Made by a program: the position numbers and the translations under genes. The notes below the pieces were generated by a model. That model was not told the DNA's origin. It searched no databases and saw only the letters and a program-made list of their open reading frames with translations. This document shows, in pieces, positions 8,455 to 16,516 of a DNA stretch of 64,000 nt (its first letter is position 1; each line of letters starts with the position of its first letter). The stretch is from contig JADCGQ010000004.1 in assembly GCA_020248945.1 (NCBI GenBank), forward strand, positions 1 through 64,000, given 5' to 3'. Source of the stretch: Rubrivivax sp. Its GTDB lineage: Bacteria > Pseudomonadota > Gammaproteobacteria > Burkholderiales > Burkholderiaceae_C.

Positions 8455-9692
8455 CCGAATCCGACGACGAGCAGCGGCCGCTGACGCAGTACCGCGCCTT
8501 CATGCAGCTGTGGCTGGCGCGCATCGCCTCGGTGTCGGCGAGCCAGATGCTGCTGGTGGCCCTGGGCTGGCAGATGTACGAGCTCACCGGCTCGGCCTGG
8601 GACCTGGGCCTCGTGGGCCTGGCGCAGTTCGTGCCGGCGCTGGTGCTCACGCTGCCGGCCGGCCAGTGGATCGACCGCCACCACCGCGGCCGCATCCTCG
8701 CCGGCTGTCTGGCGGTGCAGGTGGCCGCCGCCGCCGCGCTGGCCTGGGGCAGCGCCGCGGGCTGGATGAGCCGCGAGGCGCTGCTGGCCGTGAGCGTGGT
8801 GCTGGGCGCGCTGCGTGCGCTGCAGATGCCGACGCAGCAGGCACTGACGCCGCTGCTGGTGCCGGCCGTGGTGCTGCCACGCGCGCTGGCCTTCAGCTCG
8901 GCGGGGCTGCAGGGCGCGATCATCGCGGGCCCGGCGCTGGGCGGCTTCGTCTACGTGGCCGGAGCGGCGGCCACGTACGCCTGCTGCGCAGCGCTCTTCG
9001 TGGTGGCTACCGCGCTGGTGGCACGGCTGCGCTACGCGCACCGGCCGCCGCCCGTCGAAGCGGCCAGCTGGGCCACGCTCACCGCCGGCCTGCGATTCGT
9101 GCGCGCGCAGCCGGTCGTGCTGGGCGCGCTGATGCTGGACATGGTGGCGGTGCTGCTGGGTGGCGTGGTGGCGCTGCTGCCGATCTACGCCAAGGACATC
9201 CTGCAAGTCGGGCCCTGGGGCCTCGGCCTGCTGCGCGCTGCGCCTGCGTTGGGCGCGTTGGCGATGTCACTGTGGCTGACGCGCTGGCCGCTGCGGCAGC
9301 GTGTGGGCTCGCGACTGCTGCAAGCAGTGGCGGTGTACGGGGCAGCGATGGCGGTATTCGGACTGTCGAGCCACTTCGGGCTGTCGCTGGTGGCGCTGGC
9401 CATCACCGGCGCGGCCGACATGGTCAGCGTCGTCATCCGCCAGACACTGGTGCAGCTGGAGACGCCCGACACCATGCGCGGCCGCGTCAGCGCGGTCAAC
9501 TCGCTGTTCATCGGCGCGTCCAATCAGCTCGGCGAGTTCCGCGCTGGCGCCATGGCGGCCGTGGTCGGACCGGTCGCGTCGGCGGTGGTCGGCAGCCTGG
9601 GGGTGCTCGCTGTGGTGGCGATGTGGCCCCGCTGGTTCCCGGCACTGGCGCGGCGCGACAGACTGCTGCCCGACGGCACGCCCGGGCGCTGA
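8451..9692 (+). CDS. MFS exporter, EntS/transmembrane secretion effector type
   Basis: A 413-residue major facilitator with about 12 helices. The loop after helix 2, AGQWIDRHHRGRILAG, is the MFS motif A variant of the EntS-like MFS_3 family, and ETPDTMRGRVSAVNSLFIG is characteristic of that family's second half. Members export siderophores or drugs. The ATG overlaps the tctE stop (ATGA), so it is co-translated with the two-component system. This placement is unusual and may mean that it handles the same carboxylate or a metabolite of it. The substrate is unknown. Confidence 0.85.
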   Translation: MTESDDEQRPLTQYRAFMQLWLARIASVSASQMLLVALGWQMYELTGSAWDLGLVGLAQFVPALVLTLPAGQWIDRHHRGRILAGCLAVQVAAAAALAWGSAAGWMSREALLAVSVVLGALRALQMPTQQALTPLLVPAVVLPRALAFSSAGLQGAIIAGPALGGFVYVAGAAATYACCAALFVVATALVARLRYAHRPPPVEAASWATLTAGLRFVRAQPVVLGALMLDMVAVLLGGVVALLPIYAKDILQVGPWGLGLLRAAPALGALAMSLWLTRWPLRQRVGSRLLQAVAVYGAAMAVFGLSSHFGLSLVALAITGAADMVSVVIRQTLVQLETPDTMRGRVSAVNSLFIGASNQLGEFRAGAMAAVVGPVASAVVGSLGVLAVVAMWPRWFPALARRDRLLPDGTPGR

Positions 9693-9761
9693 ACGGCGCC
9701 GGGGGCACGGGTCGGGTCGGGCAGCTGCGCACGGGCGCGGCACCGGGGCGGAAGCTCATCG

Positions 9762-10844
9762 TCAGGTTCTCTTCGCATTCGTCCGCATGCGGGCGTTTCG
9801 CGCCCGGGACTTCCACTGCGCCACCTCGGCCTTGCGCTCGAGCGCCGTGACCTGGTCGCGTCGGGCCTCGCGCTGCAGCTTGTTGAAGTTCTTCAGCCGC
9901 GCCGCCGGCACGGCATCACGCACCGCGCAGCCGGGCTCGGCCTCGTGGTGGCAGTCGCGGAAGCGGCACTGCAGCGCCAGCGTGGCGATGTCGTCGAACA
10001 CGGCATCCAGCGCTGCCGCGTCGCCATCGAGGCGCAGCGTGCGCAAGCCCGGGGTGTCGATGAGGCAGGCGCCCTGCGGCGTGCCGTGCAGCGTGCGCAC
10101 GGTGGTCGTGTGGCGGCCACGGCCGTCGCCCTGGCGCTGGGCGCCGGTGTCGGCCACCACCTGGCCCGACAGCGTGTTGGTGAGCGTGCTCTTTCCGGCG
10201 CCACTGCTGCCCACCAGCACCAGCGTCTGGCCCTCCAGCAGCCAGGGCGCCAGCGCCGTGGCGGCGGTGGCATCGCGCGCATCGAGCGCGAGAACGGGCA
10301 CGCCGGGGCCCACCTGCTCGGCCACCTGCTGCTGGCGGGCCTGGGCGTCGCTGCGCAGGTCGGCCTTGGTCAGCACCACCACGGGCTCGACGCCGGCCAG
10401 GCGCGCCAGCGCGACGAAGCGCTCGAGCCGGCGCGGGCTGAAGTCGCCGTCGAGGCCCATCACCAGCAGCGCCGCGTCGACGTTGCTGACGATGACCACG
10501 CGCTCCACCTTGTCGCGGCCGTCGTGCAGGCGGCGCGCCAGCTGCGTGATCGGCGGCAGGCGCTCGAAGGCCCACCAGGTGCCATGGCCGTCGTCGCGGG
10601 CCAGCACCCAGTCGCCGCAGGCGATGGCGTCGGCCTGCGCCTCGAGCGTGTGGCGCAGCGCCGGCAACAGCCGCGCCGGGCGTTCGCCCAGGCCGTCGTG
10701 CACGACGAGGCCTTCGCGCTGCACCTGCGTCACGCGCAGCAGCTGGGCTTGGGGTTCGGCGGCCATCGGGGCCGCGGCGGCCTGCAGCTGCATGGGCTTC
10801 AGGCCCCAGCGGCGCAAGCGGGAAAACGTGTCGGAGTCGATCAT
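9762..10844 (-). CDS. rsgA: Ribosome small-subunit-dependent GTPase A-type protein (RsgA/YjeQ family)
   Basis: A circularly permuted GTPase (about 360 residues from the chosen start) with G4 VLTKAD preceding G1 GSSGAGKST, then the DTPG of G3, an N-terminal OB-like part and a C-terminal zinc-binding segment with CRFRDCHHEAEPGC. RsgA checks 30S subunits during maturation and releases RbfA. Start ATG 10844 (MIDSDTFSRL) is preferred; in-frame starts also exist at 10853, 10859 and 10907. The sequence resembles the longer paralogue found beside canonical RsgA in many proteobacteria, so a second copy elsewhere is possible. The basic C-terminal tail (residues KSRARNAR and beyond) fits RNA binding. 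Confidence 0.88.
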   Translation of the reverse strand: MIDSDTFSRLRRWGLKPMQLQAAAAPMAAEPQAQLLRVTQVQREGLVVHDGLGERPARLLPALRHTLEAQADAIACGDWVLARDDGHGTWWAFERLPPITQLARRLHDGRDKVERVVIVSNVDAALLVMGLDGDFSPRRLERFVALARLAGVEPVVVLTKADLRSDAQARQQQVAEQVGPGVPVLALDARDATAATALAPWLLEGQTLVLVGSSGAGKSTLTNTLSGQVVADTGAQRQGDGRGRHTTTVRTLHGTPQGACLIDTPGLRTLRLDGDAAALDAVFDDIATLALQCRFRDCHHEAEPGCAVRDAVPAARLKNFNKLQREARRDQVTALERKAEVAQWKSRARNARMRTNAKRT

Positions 10845-10993
10845 GTCGAGCGTCATGTCCATGCAGGGCCCTGCCCGCTTCGCCAACGGCAAAGCAGGCG
10901 CGGCCACGAAGGCAGATGACGGCCGCGGCGTGCGGCTGGCGGATCAGCGCACGCGGCGCAGGCCGCAGGCTTGGGGGGAGATGGGCTGTCGGT

Positions 10994-11013
10994 CGTGACC
11001 CGGACGGGTCACG
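10994..11013. repeat. Perfect 9-bp inverted repeat upstream of the rsgA-type gene
   Basis: cgtgacccg and cgggtcacg are separated by two bases. This is a near-perfect 20-bp palindrome in the otherwise empty stretch between a small ORF and the GTPase gene. It could be an operator or a stem ending the small transcript. No T-run follows on either strand. Confidence 0.45.
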
Positions 11014-11036
11014 CCGTGGTCAGGAAGACCGGGCGA

Positions 11037-11120
11037 TCAGCAGCGGAAGGCTTCGAAAGAAGAACGTCCGGTGGTCGCGACCGACAGGCGGCGGGCATCC
11101 AGCGTGGCGATGGTGGTCAT
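11037..11120 (-). CDS. Candidate 27-residue small protein or leader peptide
   Basis: The minus strand has tcaggaggcccgc directly before an ATG at 11120, one of the best Shine-Dalgarno matches in the window, opening a 27-codon frame that begins MTTIATLDARRLS and ends SSFEAFRC. It lies in the 404-bp space between the divergent GTPase and RluA-like genes (10908-11311) and is upstream of, and codirectional with, the GTPase gene. A TTGACG about 90 bp upstream is a possible -35 without a convincing -10. No family is recognised. The strong ribosome-binding site is the main reason to take it seriously; otherwise this stretch holds only the 10994-11013 palindrome. Confidence 0.4.
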   Translation of the reverse strand: MTTIATLDARRLSVATTGRSSFEAFRC

Positions 11121-11296
11121 GCGGGCCTCCTGAAGGTGATGGCGCGGGAGCACGGGGTGTGCAGGTGCGCCAAAGGTGGCGAACTGTGCGCCGTGCGCGT
11201 CGGCTTCGTCAAGACCCACGTCGCGTGACATCCACACGGCACACGATGCCAGGCCCGCGGTCTCGTCGCGCCACACGCCGCGCCGCGCCACTGCGC

Positions 11297-11302
11297 TAGC
11301 CT
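11297..11302 (+). promoter_or_regulatory. -10-like box TAGCCT before the RluA-like gene
   Basis: The TAnnnT box ends 9 nt before ATG 11312, and no Shine-Dalgarno is present. It is part of the near-leaderless pattern seen across the window. Confidence 0.3.
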
Positions 11303-11311
11303 GCGCGCCCG

Positions 11312-11968
11312 ATGAACGCACCGCACCCCACCCTGCTCGACGGCATCGGCCTCGTGCACGCCGACGACACGCTGCTGGTCGTGGACAAGCCCGCCGGCAT
11401 GCTCTCGGTGCCGGGCCGTGGCGACGGCGTCACCGACAACCTCACGACGCGCGTGATGCATGCGTGGCCCGACGCCCTGGTGGTGCACCGGCTCGACCAG
11501 GCGACATCGGGCCTGATGCTGTTTGCACGCGGCATCGAGATGCAGCGCGCGCTGTCGCTGGGCTTCGAGAAGCGGCGCATGCACAAGCGCTACGAGGCCA
11601 TCGTGGCGGGAACGCCCGAGGGCGCGGCCGGTGAAGTCGACATGGCGATGCGCCTGGACTGGCCGAACCGCCCGCGCCAGGTGACCGACGTGTTCGCCGG
11701 CAAGCCCGCGCTCACGCGCTGGCGCGCCCTGGGCGCCGAGCCCCGCGACGACGGCCCGGCCACGCGCATGGCTCTGGAGCCCGTGACGGGCCGCTCGCAC
11801 CAGCTGCGCGTGCACATGGCCTTCATCGGCCACGCCATCCTGGGCGACGATCTGTACGCACCGCTGCCGCTGCGCGCCCCGCGGCTGCTGCTGCACGCGG
11901 CCGAGCTGGCCTTCGTGCACCCGCTGCACGGCAGCGCGCTGCGCTTCGTGAGCCCGGCGCCGTTCTAG
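11312..11968 (+). CDS. RluA-family RNA pseudouridine synthase
   Basis: A 218-residue protein without an S4 domain, the short form of the RluA family. It has DTLLVVDKPAGMLSVPG (motif I), the catalytic motif HRLDQATSGLMLFA with the nucleophilic aspartate, KRYEAIV, and GRSHQLRVHMAFIGHAILGDDLY. It isomerises uridine to pseudouridine in 23S rRNA and/or tRNA. The size and sequence fit RluA itself (23S 746 and tRNA 32) but the target is not certain. A flavin reductase-like gene follows 18 bp downstream. Confidence 0.88.
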   Translation: MNAPHPTLLDGIGLVHADDTLLVVDKPAGMLSVPGRGDGVTDNLTTRVMHAWPDALVVHRLDQATSGLMLFARGIEMQRALSLGFEKRRMHKRYEAIVAGTPEGAAGEVDMAMRLDWPNRPRQVTDVFAGKPALTRWRALGAEPRDDGPATRMALEPVTGRSHQLRVHMAFIGHAILGDDLYAPLPLRAPRLLLHAAELAFVHPLHGSALRFVSPAPF

Positions 11969-11973
11969 CCGGC

Positions 11974-11979
11974 TACAGT
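11974..11979 (+). promoter_or_regulatory. -10-like box TACAGT before the flavin reductase gene
   Basis: TACAGT ends 7 nt before ATG 11987 and no Shine-Dalgarno intervenes, so a leaderless start is predicted. Confidence 0.35.
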
Positions 11980-11986
11980 GCCGGGC

Positions 11987-12571
11987 ATGCTTGAACACCG
12001 TCACGCCGTGGAACTGCGGCACGCCTACCGGCTGATGAACCACGGTCCCACCGTGCTGGTGAGCGCCGCCCACGCCGGCGTGCGCAACCTGATGGCGGCG
12101 GCCTGGGCGATGCCGCTGGACTTTGCGCCGCCCAAGGTGGCCGTGGTCATCGACAAGAGCACCTTCACCCGCGGCCTGGTCGAGGCCAGCGGCCGCTTTG
12201 CGCTGAACCTGCCTTGCGCCGACCAGGCCGACATGGCCTATGCAGTGGGCAACGTGCACGGCGGCCCCGAGGGCCTGGCCGACAAGTTCGGCCACTTCGG
12301 CATCGGCTCGTTCGAGGGCCAGACACCCGGCCTGCCGCTGGTGGCCGGTTGCGTGGGCTGGCTCGAGTGCAGGCTGCTGCCCGAGCCGCAGGTGCAGGAG
12401 ACCTACGACCTGTTCCTCGGCGAAGTGGTGGCCGCGCAGGCCGATGCGCGCGTGTTCTCGGCCGGCCACTGGCACTTCGACGGCCACCCCGGGCTGCGCA
12501 CGCTGCACCACGTGGCCGGCGGGCAGTTCCTGCTGCCTGCTGACGCCGTGCAGGCACGCCTGCCCGCCTGA
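11987..12571 (+). CDS. Flavin reductase-like, FMN-binding split-barrel protein
   Basis: A 194-residue protein of the flavin reductase/DIM6-NTAB family. It shows the opening TVLVSAAHAGVRNLMAAAWAMPLDFAPPKVAV, a flavin-binding STFTRGLVEASGRFALNLP, and HFDGHPGLRTLHHVAGGQF near the end. Such proteins reduce FMN with NAD(P)H for a partner monooxygenase or bind FMN as stand-alone oxidoreductases. The ATG at 11987 is preferred over a GTG 9 bp upstream because of the -10-like box. It precedes an SDR and a cupin gene on the same strand; a joint role is not evident. Confidence 0.85.
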   Translation: MLEHRHAVELRHAYRLMNHGPTVLVSAAHAGVRNLMAAAWAMPLDFAPPKVAVVIDKSTFTRGLVEASGRFALNLPCADQADMAYAVGNVHGGPEGLADKFGHFGIGSFEGQTPGLPLVAGCVGWLECRLLPEPQVQETYDLFLGEVVAAQADARVFSAGHWHFDGHPGLRTLHHVAGGQFLLPADAVQARLPA

Positions 12572-12608
12572 GAGCCCCCACCGACCTGCTCACCACAAGG
12601 AGAACAAG

Positions 12609-13343
12609 ATGCACCTGAGCATCGTCACCGGCTCATCCCGTGGCCTCGGCCTCGCACTCACCGAGCAGCTGCTGCAGCGCGGCCACCGCGTGCTGGCCAT
12701 CGCGCGCAGCACGACCTCGCCACCCGGACCCGAGAACGACGCGCTGGAGGCCTGGCGCGCCGACCTCGCCGATGCCGCGCCCGTGGCGGCGCAGCTGCAG
12801 CAGTGGCTGGCCGGGCAAGGCGCGGCGAGCTCGGTGACGCTGATCAACAACGCCGGGGTCGTGAGCACCCCCGGGCCGCTGGGCGACAGCGACCTGGCCG
12901 AGCTCTCGACCGCCATCCGCGTGGGCCTCGAGTCGGCCGTTCTGCTGAGTGCCGCGTTCCTGCACGCCACGGCCGCCTGGACGGTGCCGCGCAAGATCGT
13001 GCTCGTGTCCTCGGGCCTGGGCCGCCGCGCGATGGCCGGCAGCGCCAGCTACTGCGCCGCCAAGGCCGGCATGGACCATCTGGCCCGCGCCGTGGCGCTC
13101 GAAGAAGCCGCGCGGCCGCACGGCGCGCGCATCGTCTCGCTGGCGCCGGGCATCATCGACACCGACATGCAGGTGCAGTTGCGCACCGCCGACCGCACGC
13201 GCTTCCCTGAGCGCGACCGCTTCCTCGGCTTCAAGACCGCCGGGCAGCTCGACAGCCCGACGGTGGCCGCCACGAAGCTGCTGCGCTACCTGGACCGCGA
13301 CGACTTCGGCAGCAACCCCGTCGGTGATGTGCGCGATGAGTGA
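12609..13343 (+). CDS. Short-chain dehydrogenase/reductase (SDR)
   Basis: A 244-residue classical SDR with the NAD(P)-binding TGSSRGLG (residues 8-15), the NNAG motif, the catalytic S-Y-K in SGSASYCAAK-like SASYCAAKAGMDH, and PGIIDTDMQ after the active site. The arginine after TGSS favours NADPH. It resembles the sepiapterin/benzil reductase-like group, but the substrate is unknown. ATG 12609 follows an aggag ribosome-binding site; the longer open frame upstream shadows the flavin reductase. It overlaps the cupin gene by 8 bp. Confidence 0.9.
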   Translation: MHLSIVTGSSRGLGLALTEQLLQRGHRVLAIARSTTSPPGPENDALEAWRADLADAAPVAAQLQQWLAGQGAASSVTLINNAGVVSTPGPLGDSDLAELSTAIRVGLESAVLLSAAFLHATAAWTVPRKIVLVSSGLGRRAMAGSASYCAAKAGMDHLARAVALEEAARPHGARIVSLAPGIIDTDMQVQLRTADRTRFPERDRFLGFKTAGQLDSPTVAATKLLRYLDRDDFGSNPVGDVRDE

Positions 13344-13827
13344 GGGAACCCGCTCGCAAGCGCTGATCCGCGAGCTCGGTCTGCAACCTCACCCGGAGGG
13401 CGGGTGGTACGCCGAGGTCTTCCGCTCGAGCCGCCCGGTCGATGCGCAGGACGGCCGCGAAGGCCGCGTCGCGCTCACGACCATCGACTTTCTGCTTAGA
13501 CGCGGCCAGGCCAGCGCCTGGCACCGCGTGCGCTCCGACGAGGTCTGGCACCTGCTCGAAGGCGACGGCCTCGTGCTGTGGCTGCTGCCGCCGGATCTGT
13601 CGCGCGTGGAGCGCGTCGTACTGGGTGCCGTGGCCGCAGGCTGCCGCCCGCGCCACGTGGTGCCCGCCGACTGGTGGCAGGCCGCCGAACCGATGGGCGA
13701 TTTCGCCTACGTCGGCGCCACCGTCGGCCCGGGCTTCGACTTCGCCGACTTCGCCTTCGGCCGCGACGACGCAGCCTTGTGTGCGGCCCTGCCCGGCCTC
13801 GCGCCCGAGCTCACGCGGCTGCTGTAG
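13336..13827 (+). CDS. Cupin domain protein (DUF985/cupin_5)
   Basis: A 163-residue cupin_5 protein. Family residues include LQPHPEGGWYAEVFRSS, TIDFLLRRGQASAWHRV, DEVWHLLEGDGLVLWLL and PMGDFAYVGATVGPGFDFADF. The bicupin-type barrel of this family carries metal- or sugar-binding histidines (here in AWHRV and VWHLLEGD). Some relatives bind hexuronates or act as epimerases, but no reaction is established. ATG 13336 lies inside the end of the SDR gene, so the two are co-translated. The 3' end converges on pfkA. Confidence 0.88.
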   Translation: MSEGTRSQALIRELGLQPHPEGGWYAEVFRSSRPVDAQDGREGRVALTTIDFLLRRGQASAWHRVRSDEVWHLLEGDGLVLWLLPPDLSRVERVVLGAVAAGCRPRHVVPADWWQAAEPMGDFAYVGATVGPGFDFADFAFGRDDAALCAALPGLAPELTRLL

Positions 13828-13840
13828 CGCCTGTCCTGCC

Positions 13841-14899
13841 TCAGCCCAGGCACAGCCCCAGCGCATCGGCCGCGCGCAGCAGCTCGTGGCCCTCGGGCAC
13901 GACGCGGTTGCGGCCCGCGACGTCGGCCAGCGCCACGCTGCCGCAGGCGTTGCCCTGCAGCGCCACCATGCGGCCGAACTCGCCGCGGCTCACGAGCCCG
14001 GCCGCGGCGACGCCAAAGCGCGTGGCCAGCACACGGTCGTACGCCGTGGGCGTGCCGCCGCGTTGCGTGTGGCCGAGCACCACGCTGCGCACCTCGCAAT
14101 TCAGCCGCGGCTGCAGCGCGTTCTGCAGCCGCTCGGCGGCGCCGCCCAGGCGCAGCGGGTCGGGGCTGCCGGGCAGGTGGGCGCGCACCGCCAGGCCCTC
14201 GCCGGCGGCGTGCGCGCCCTCGGCGATGCAGATCAGCGTCGACAGGCCTTGCGCCTCGCGCGCGGCGCAGAAGGCCGCCACGGCATCCACGCTGTAGGGC
14301 CGCTCGGGCAGCAGGATGACGTCGGCCGCACCCGCCAGCCCACCTTCGAGCGCGATCCAGCCGGCGTAGCGGCCCATGGTCTCGCACAGCATCACGCGGC
14401 GGTGGCTGCGCGCGGTGGTGGCCAGCCGGTCCAGCGCCTCGGCCACCACGGCCACGGCGCTGTCGAAGCCGAAGGTGCGGTCGGTGTGGGCGAGGTCGTT
14501 GTCGATGGTCTTGGGCACGCCCACCACCGGCAGCCCGGCTTCGTGGAAGCGGTGCGCGATGGCCATGCTGCCGTCGCCGCCGATGGCCACCAGCGCGTCG
14601 AGTCCCCAGCCCCGCGCATGGGCCAGCGCCTCGGCCGAGCGGTCGCGCGGCGGCTGCGTGGCACGGTCGGCAAACGGGTCGCAGGTGTTGTCGGTGCCGA
14701 GGATGGTACCGCCCTCGGCCAGGATGCCGCTCACATCGGCCGGCAGCAACTCGCGCGCGCGGCCTTCGAGCAGGCCGCGGAAGCCCTGCTCGATGCCCAG
14801 CACCGTGGCGCCCCGCTGCTGCAGTGCCAGCGTCACGGCACGGATCACGGCATTCAGGCCGGGGCAGTCGCCACCGCCGGTGAGCACGCCGACCTTCAT
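13841..14899 (-). CDS. pfkA: 6-phosphofructokinase, ATP-type by its G104-equivalent
   Basis: A 352-residue PFK-A family protein that phosphorylates fructose 6-phosphate in glycolysis. MKVGVLTGGGDCPGLNAVIR opens it; the phosphoryl donor site reads AIGGDGSMAIA and the catalytic loop PKTIDNDL, then FGFDSAV, CETMGRYAGWIAL and LGHTQRGGTPT. A glycine after GGD (GGDGS) is the ATP-dependent state, while PPi-dependent enzymes have GGDD. The lysine in PKTIDND is, however, the residue typical of the PPi/group III clade, as in actinobacterial ATP-PFKs. The protein therefore belongs to group III and most likely uses ATP. A ggaggg Shine-Dalgarno precedes the ATG. Confidence 0.93.
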   Translation of the reverse strand: MKVGVLTGGGDCPGLNAVIRAVTLALQQRGATVLGIEQGFRGLLEGRARELLPADVSGILAEGGTILGTDNTCDPFADRATQPPRDRSAEALAHARGWGLDALVAIGGDGSMAIAHRFHEAGLPVVGVPKTIDNDLAHTDRTFGFDSAVAVVAEALDRLATTARSHRRVMLCETMGRYAGWIALEGGLAGAADVILLPERPYSVDAVAAFCAAREAQGLSTLICIAEGAHAAGEGLAVRAHLPGSPDPLRLGGAAERLQNALQPRLNCEVRSVVLGHTQRGGTPTAYDRVLATRFGVAAAGLVSRGEFGRMVALQGNACGSVALADVAGRNRVVPEGHELLRAADALGLCLG

Positions 14900-14930
14900 C
14901 GCCCGCCCTCCATCGCCAGGCCAGCGCGGG

Positions 14931-16451
14931 TCAGGATGCCACCCAGGCCGCGACGTCGGCCTTGAGCTGCACCAGGTCGGCCTGCCTCGTGTACATCATG
15001 TGGCCGGCGTCGTAGTAGCGGTGCGTCACGCGCTGCAGCACCTCGGCCGGGGCGTCGAGCTGCGCCAGGCTCCAGTCGCTGGCGCTGTAGGGCGTGCCCA
15101 GGTCGTAGCGGCCGCTGGCGGCCAGCACCTTGAAGTGCGGGTTGCGGCGCAGCGCCTGGGCCAGGTCGGTGCTGGTGCAGGTGTAGCCCATGCGCCGGGC
15201 CTCGCTCTCGCCGCCGCGGATCCAGTTCCAGCCGCGGTTGACGTCGCCGTTGATGACCATGTAGCGCTGCTCGAACGACAGGCCCAGGGCCTCGCTGAAG
15301 TAGCGCATGGCGGCCATGGCGTACGGGGCGGCGATGGCCTCGATGCCGGGGTCGAACTCCCAGTCGCGCGTGCGGCTGGCGGCCATGGGGCCGGTGCTGC
15401 GGGCCTCGAGCCGGCCGACGATCAGGCCGCGGTGGCGCAGCGCCTCGAAGAAGTAGGTGTGGTCGCTGATGCGCAGGTTCTTCTCTTCGACCAGCGTGCG
15501 CGACAGGCCCGTCAGCTCGGCCATCCGGCGGGCCAGGCGCGAGCGCGTCTTCTCGGTCAGGCGCGCGCCGGCCAGCAAGGCCGCTGCGTAGTCTTCCTGC
15601 ACGAAGGCCTCGGCCGCGGCACGCGCGGCCTCGGGCGACACCGCCTGCGGGCCCTGCAGCAGCCCGTGGTACTGCGACACGTTGGCAAACGCCGGCAGGA
15701 ACAGCGCGTAGGGCAGATCGTTGCCGGGCGCGAAGACGATGCTCTGCAGGTCCATCGCCAGCGAGACGAGGATGGCGCCGTTGACCACCACGCCCAGCTC
15801 GTGCAGCTGGTTGGCGATGCCGGCGCCGCGCGTGGTGCCGTAACTTTCGCCGCACAGGTACACCGGCGAGCCGAAGCGGCGGTGCCGCGTCAGCCACAGG
15901 CGGATGACCTCGCTGAAGCAGGCGATGTCGCCATCGGTGCCCAGCAGCTTCTTGCGTGCGGCCTCGTCGGCGTTGAGCGACCAGCCGGTGTGCGGCGGAT
16001 CGATGAACACCAGATCGAAGTGCTCCAGCCAGGTGTGCGGGTTGTCCTGCACGCCGTAGGGGGCCGGCGGCATCGAGCCGTCGTCGGGCACGACCACGCG
16101 CTTGGGGCCGAGCGCGCCCAGATGCAACCAGATTGAGGCCGAGCCCGGGCCGCCGTTGAAGGCAAAGCACACCGGCCGCGAGGCGTGGCCGGCCACGGTG
16201 TAGGCCGTCGTCATCACGGCCGCCTTGGGCTCCTGCGCATCGGGCTCGCTGCCGCCCAGCACCACGGGCAGGAACTCCGCCGTCACCGCGTAGTCGAGCG
16301 TGCTGCCGCTGGCCAGCGCCACCTGCCCGGTGCTGCGCACGGCAGCGGTGCCGAGCAGTTGCTCGAAGCGGGCCTTCTGGCGCTTGGCGGCTTCATCCGG
16401 CAAGGACGCGGGCGGTGCAGCGGCGGGGGCGGGGGTGGGCGTGTCGGCCAT
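14931..16451 (-). CDS. Serine carboxypeptidase-like peptidase, family S10
   Basis: A 506-residue alpha/beta-hydrolase. The oxyanion region PVCFAFNGGPGSASIWLHLG, the nucleophile in YLCGESYGTTRG, the acid in ASGRYDLGTPY and the base in YYDAGHMMY give a complete S10 Ser-Asp-His triad. The N-terminus is alanine/proline-rich without a convincing signal peptide, so the location is unclear. Bacterial S10 enzymes are widespread but mostly unstudied. It lies between pfkA and the dehydratase/dioxygenase pair on the same strand, 31 bp from pfkA and 65 bp from the dehydratase gene, so a longer operon is possible. Confidence 0.9.
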   Translation of the reverse strand: MADTPTPAPAAAPPASLPDEAAKRQKARFEQLLGTAAVRSTGQVALASGSTLDYAVTAEFLPVVLGGSEPDAQEPKAAVMTTAYTVAGHASRPVCFAFNGGPGSASIWLHLGALGPKRVVVPDDGSMPPAPYGVQDNPHTWLEHFDLVFIDPPHTGWSLNADEAARKKLLGTDGDIACFSEVIRLWLTRHRRFGSPVYLCGESYGTTRGAGIANQLHELGVVVNGAILVSLAMDLQSIVFAPGNDLPYALFLPAFANVSQYHGLLQGPQAVSPEAARAAAEAFVQEDYAAALLAGARLTEKTRSRLARRMAELTGLSRTLVEEKNLRISDHTYFFEALRHRGLIVGRLEARSTGPMAASRTRDWEFDPGIEAIAAPYAMAAMRYFSEALGLSFEQRYMVINGDVNRGWNWIRGGESEARRMGYTCTSTDLAQALRRNPHFKVLAASGRYDLGTPYSASDWSLAQLDAPAEVLQRVTHRYYDAGHMMYTRQADLVQLKADVAAWVAS

Positions 16452-16516
16452 GTCAGGACTTCTCAGGTCGGGTTGGGAACAGTGACGTTACCGCAGCCCC
16501 CGACCGGGCCGCCACC

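Noticed and set aside
9693-9761. Terminator between the convergent MFS and GTPase genes
   Set aside because: The 69-bp gap is GC-rich but shows no clean stem-loop.
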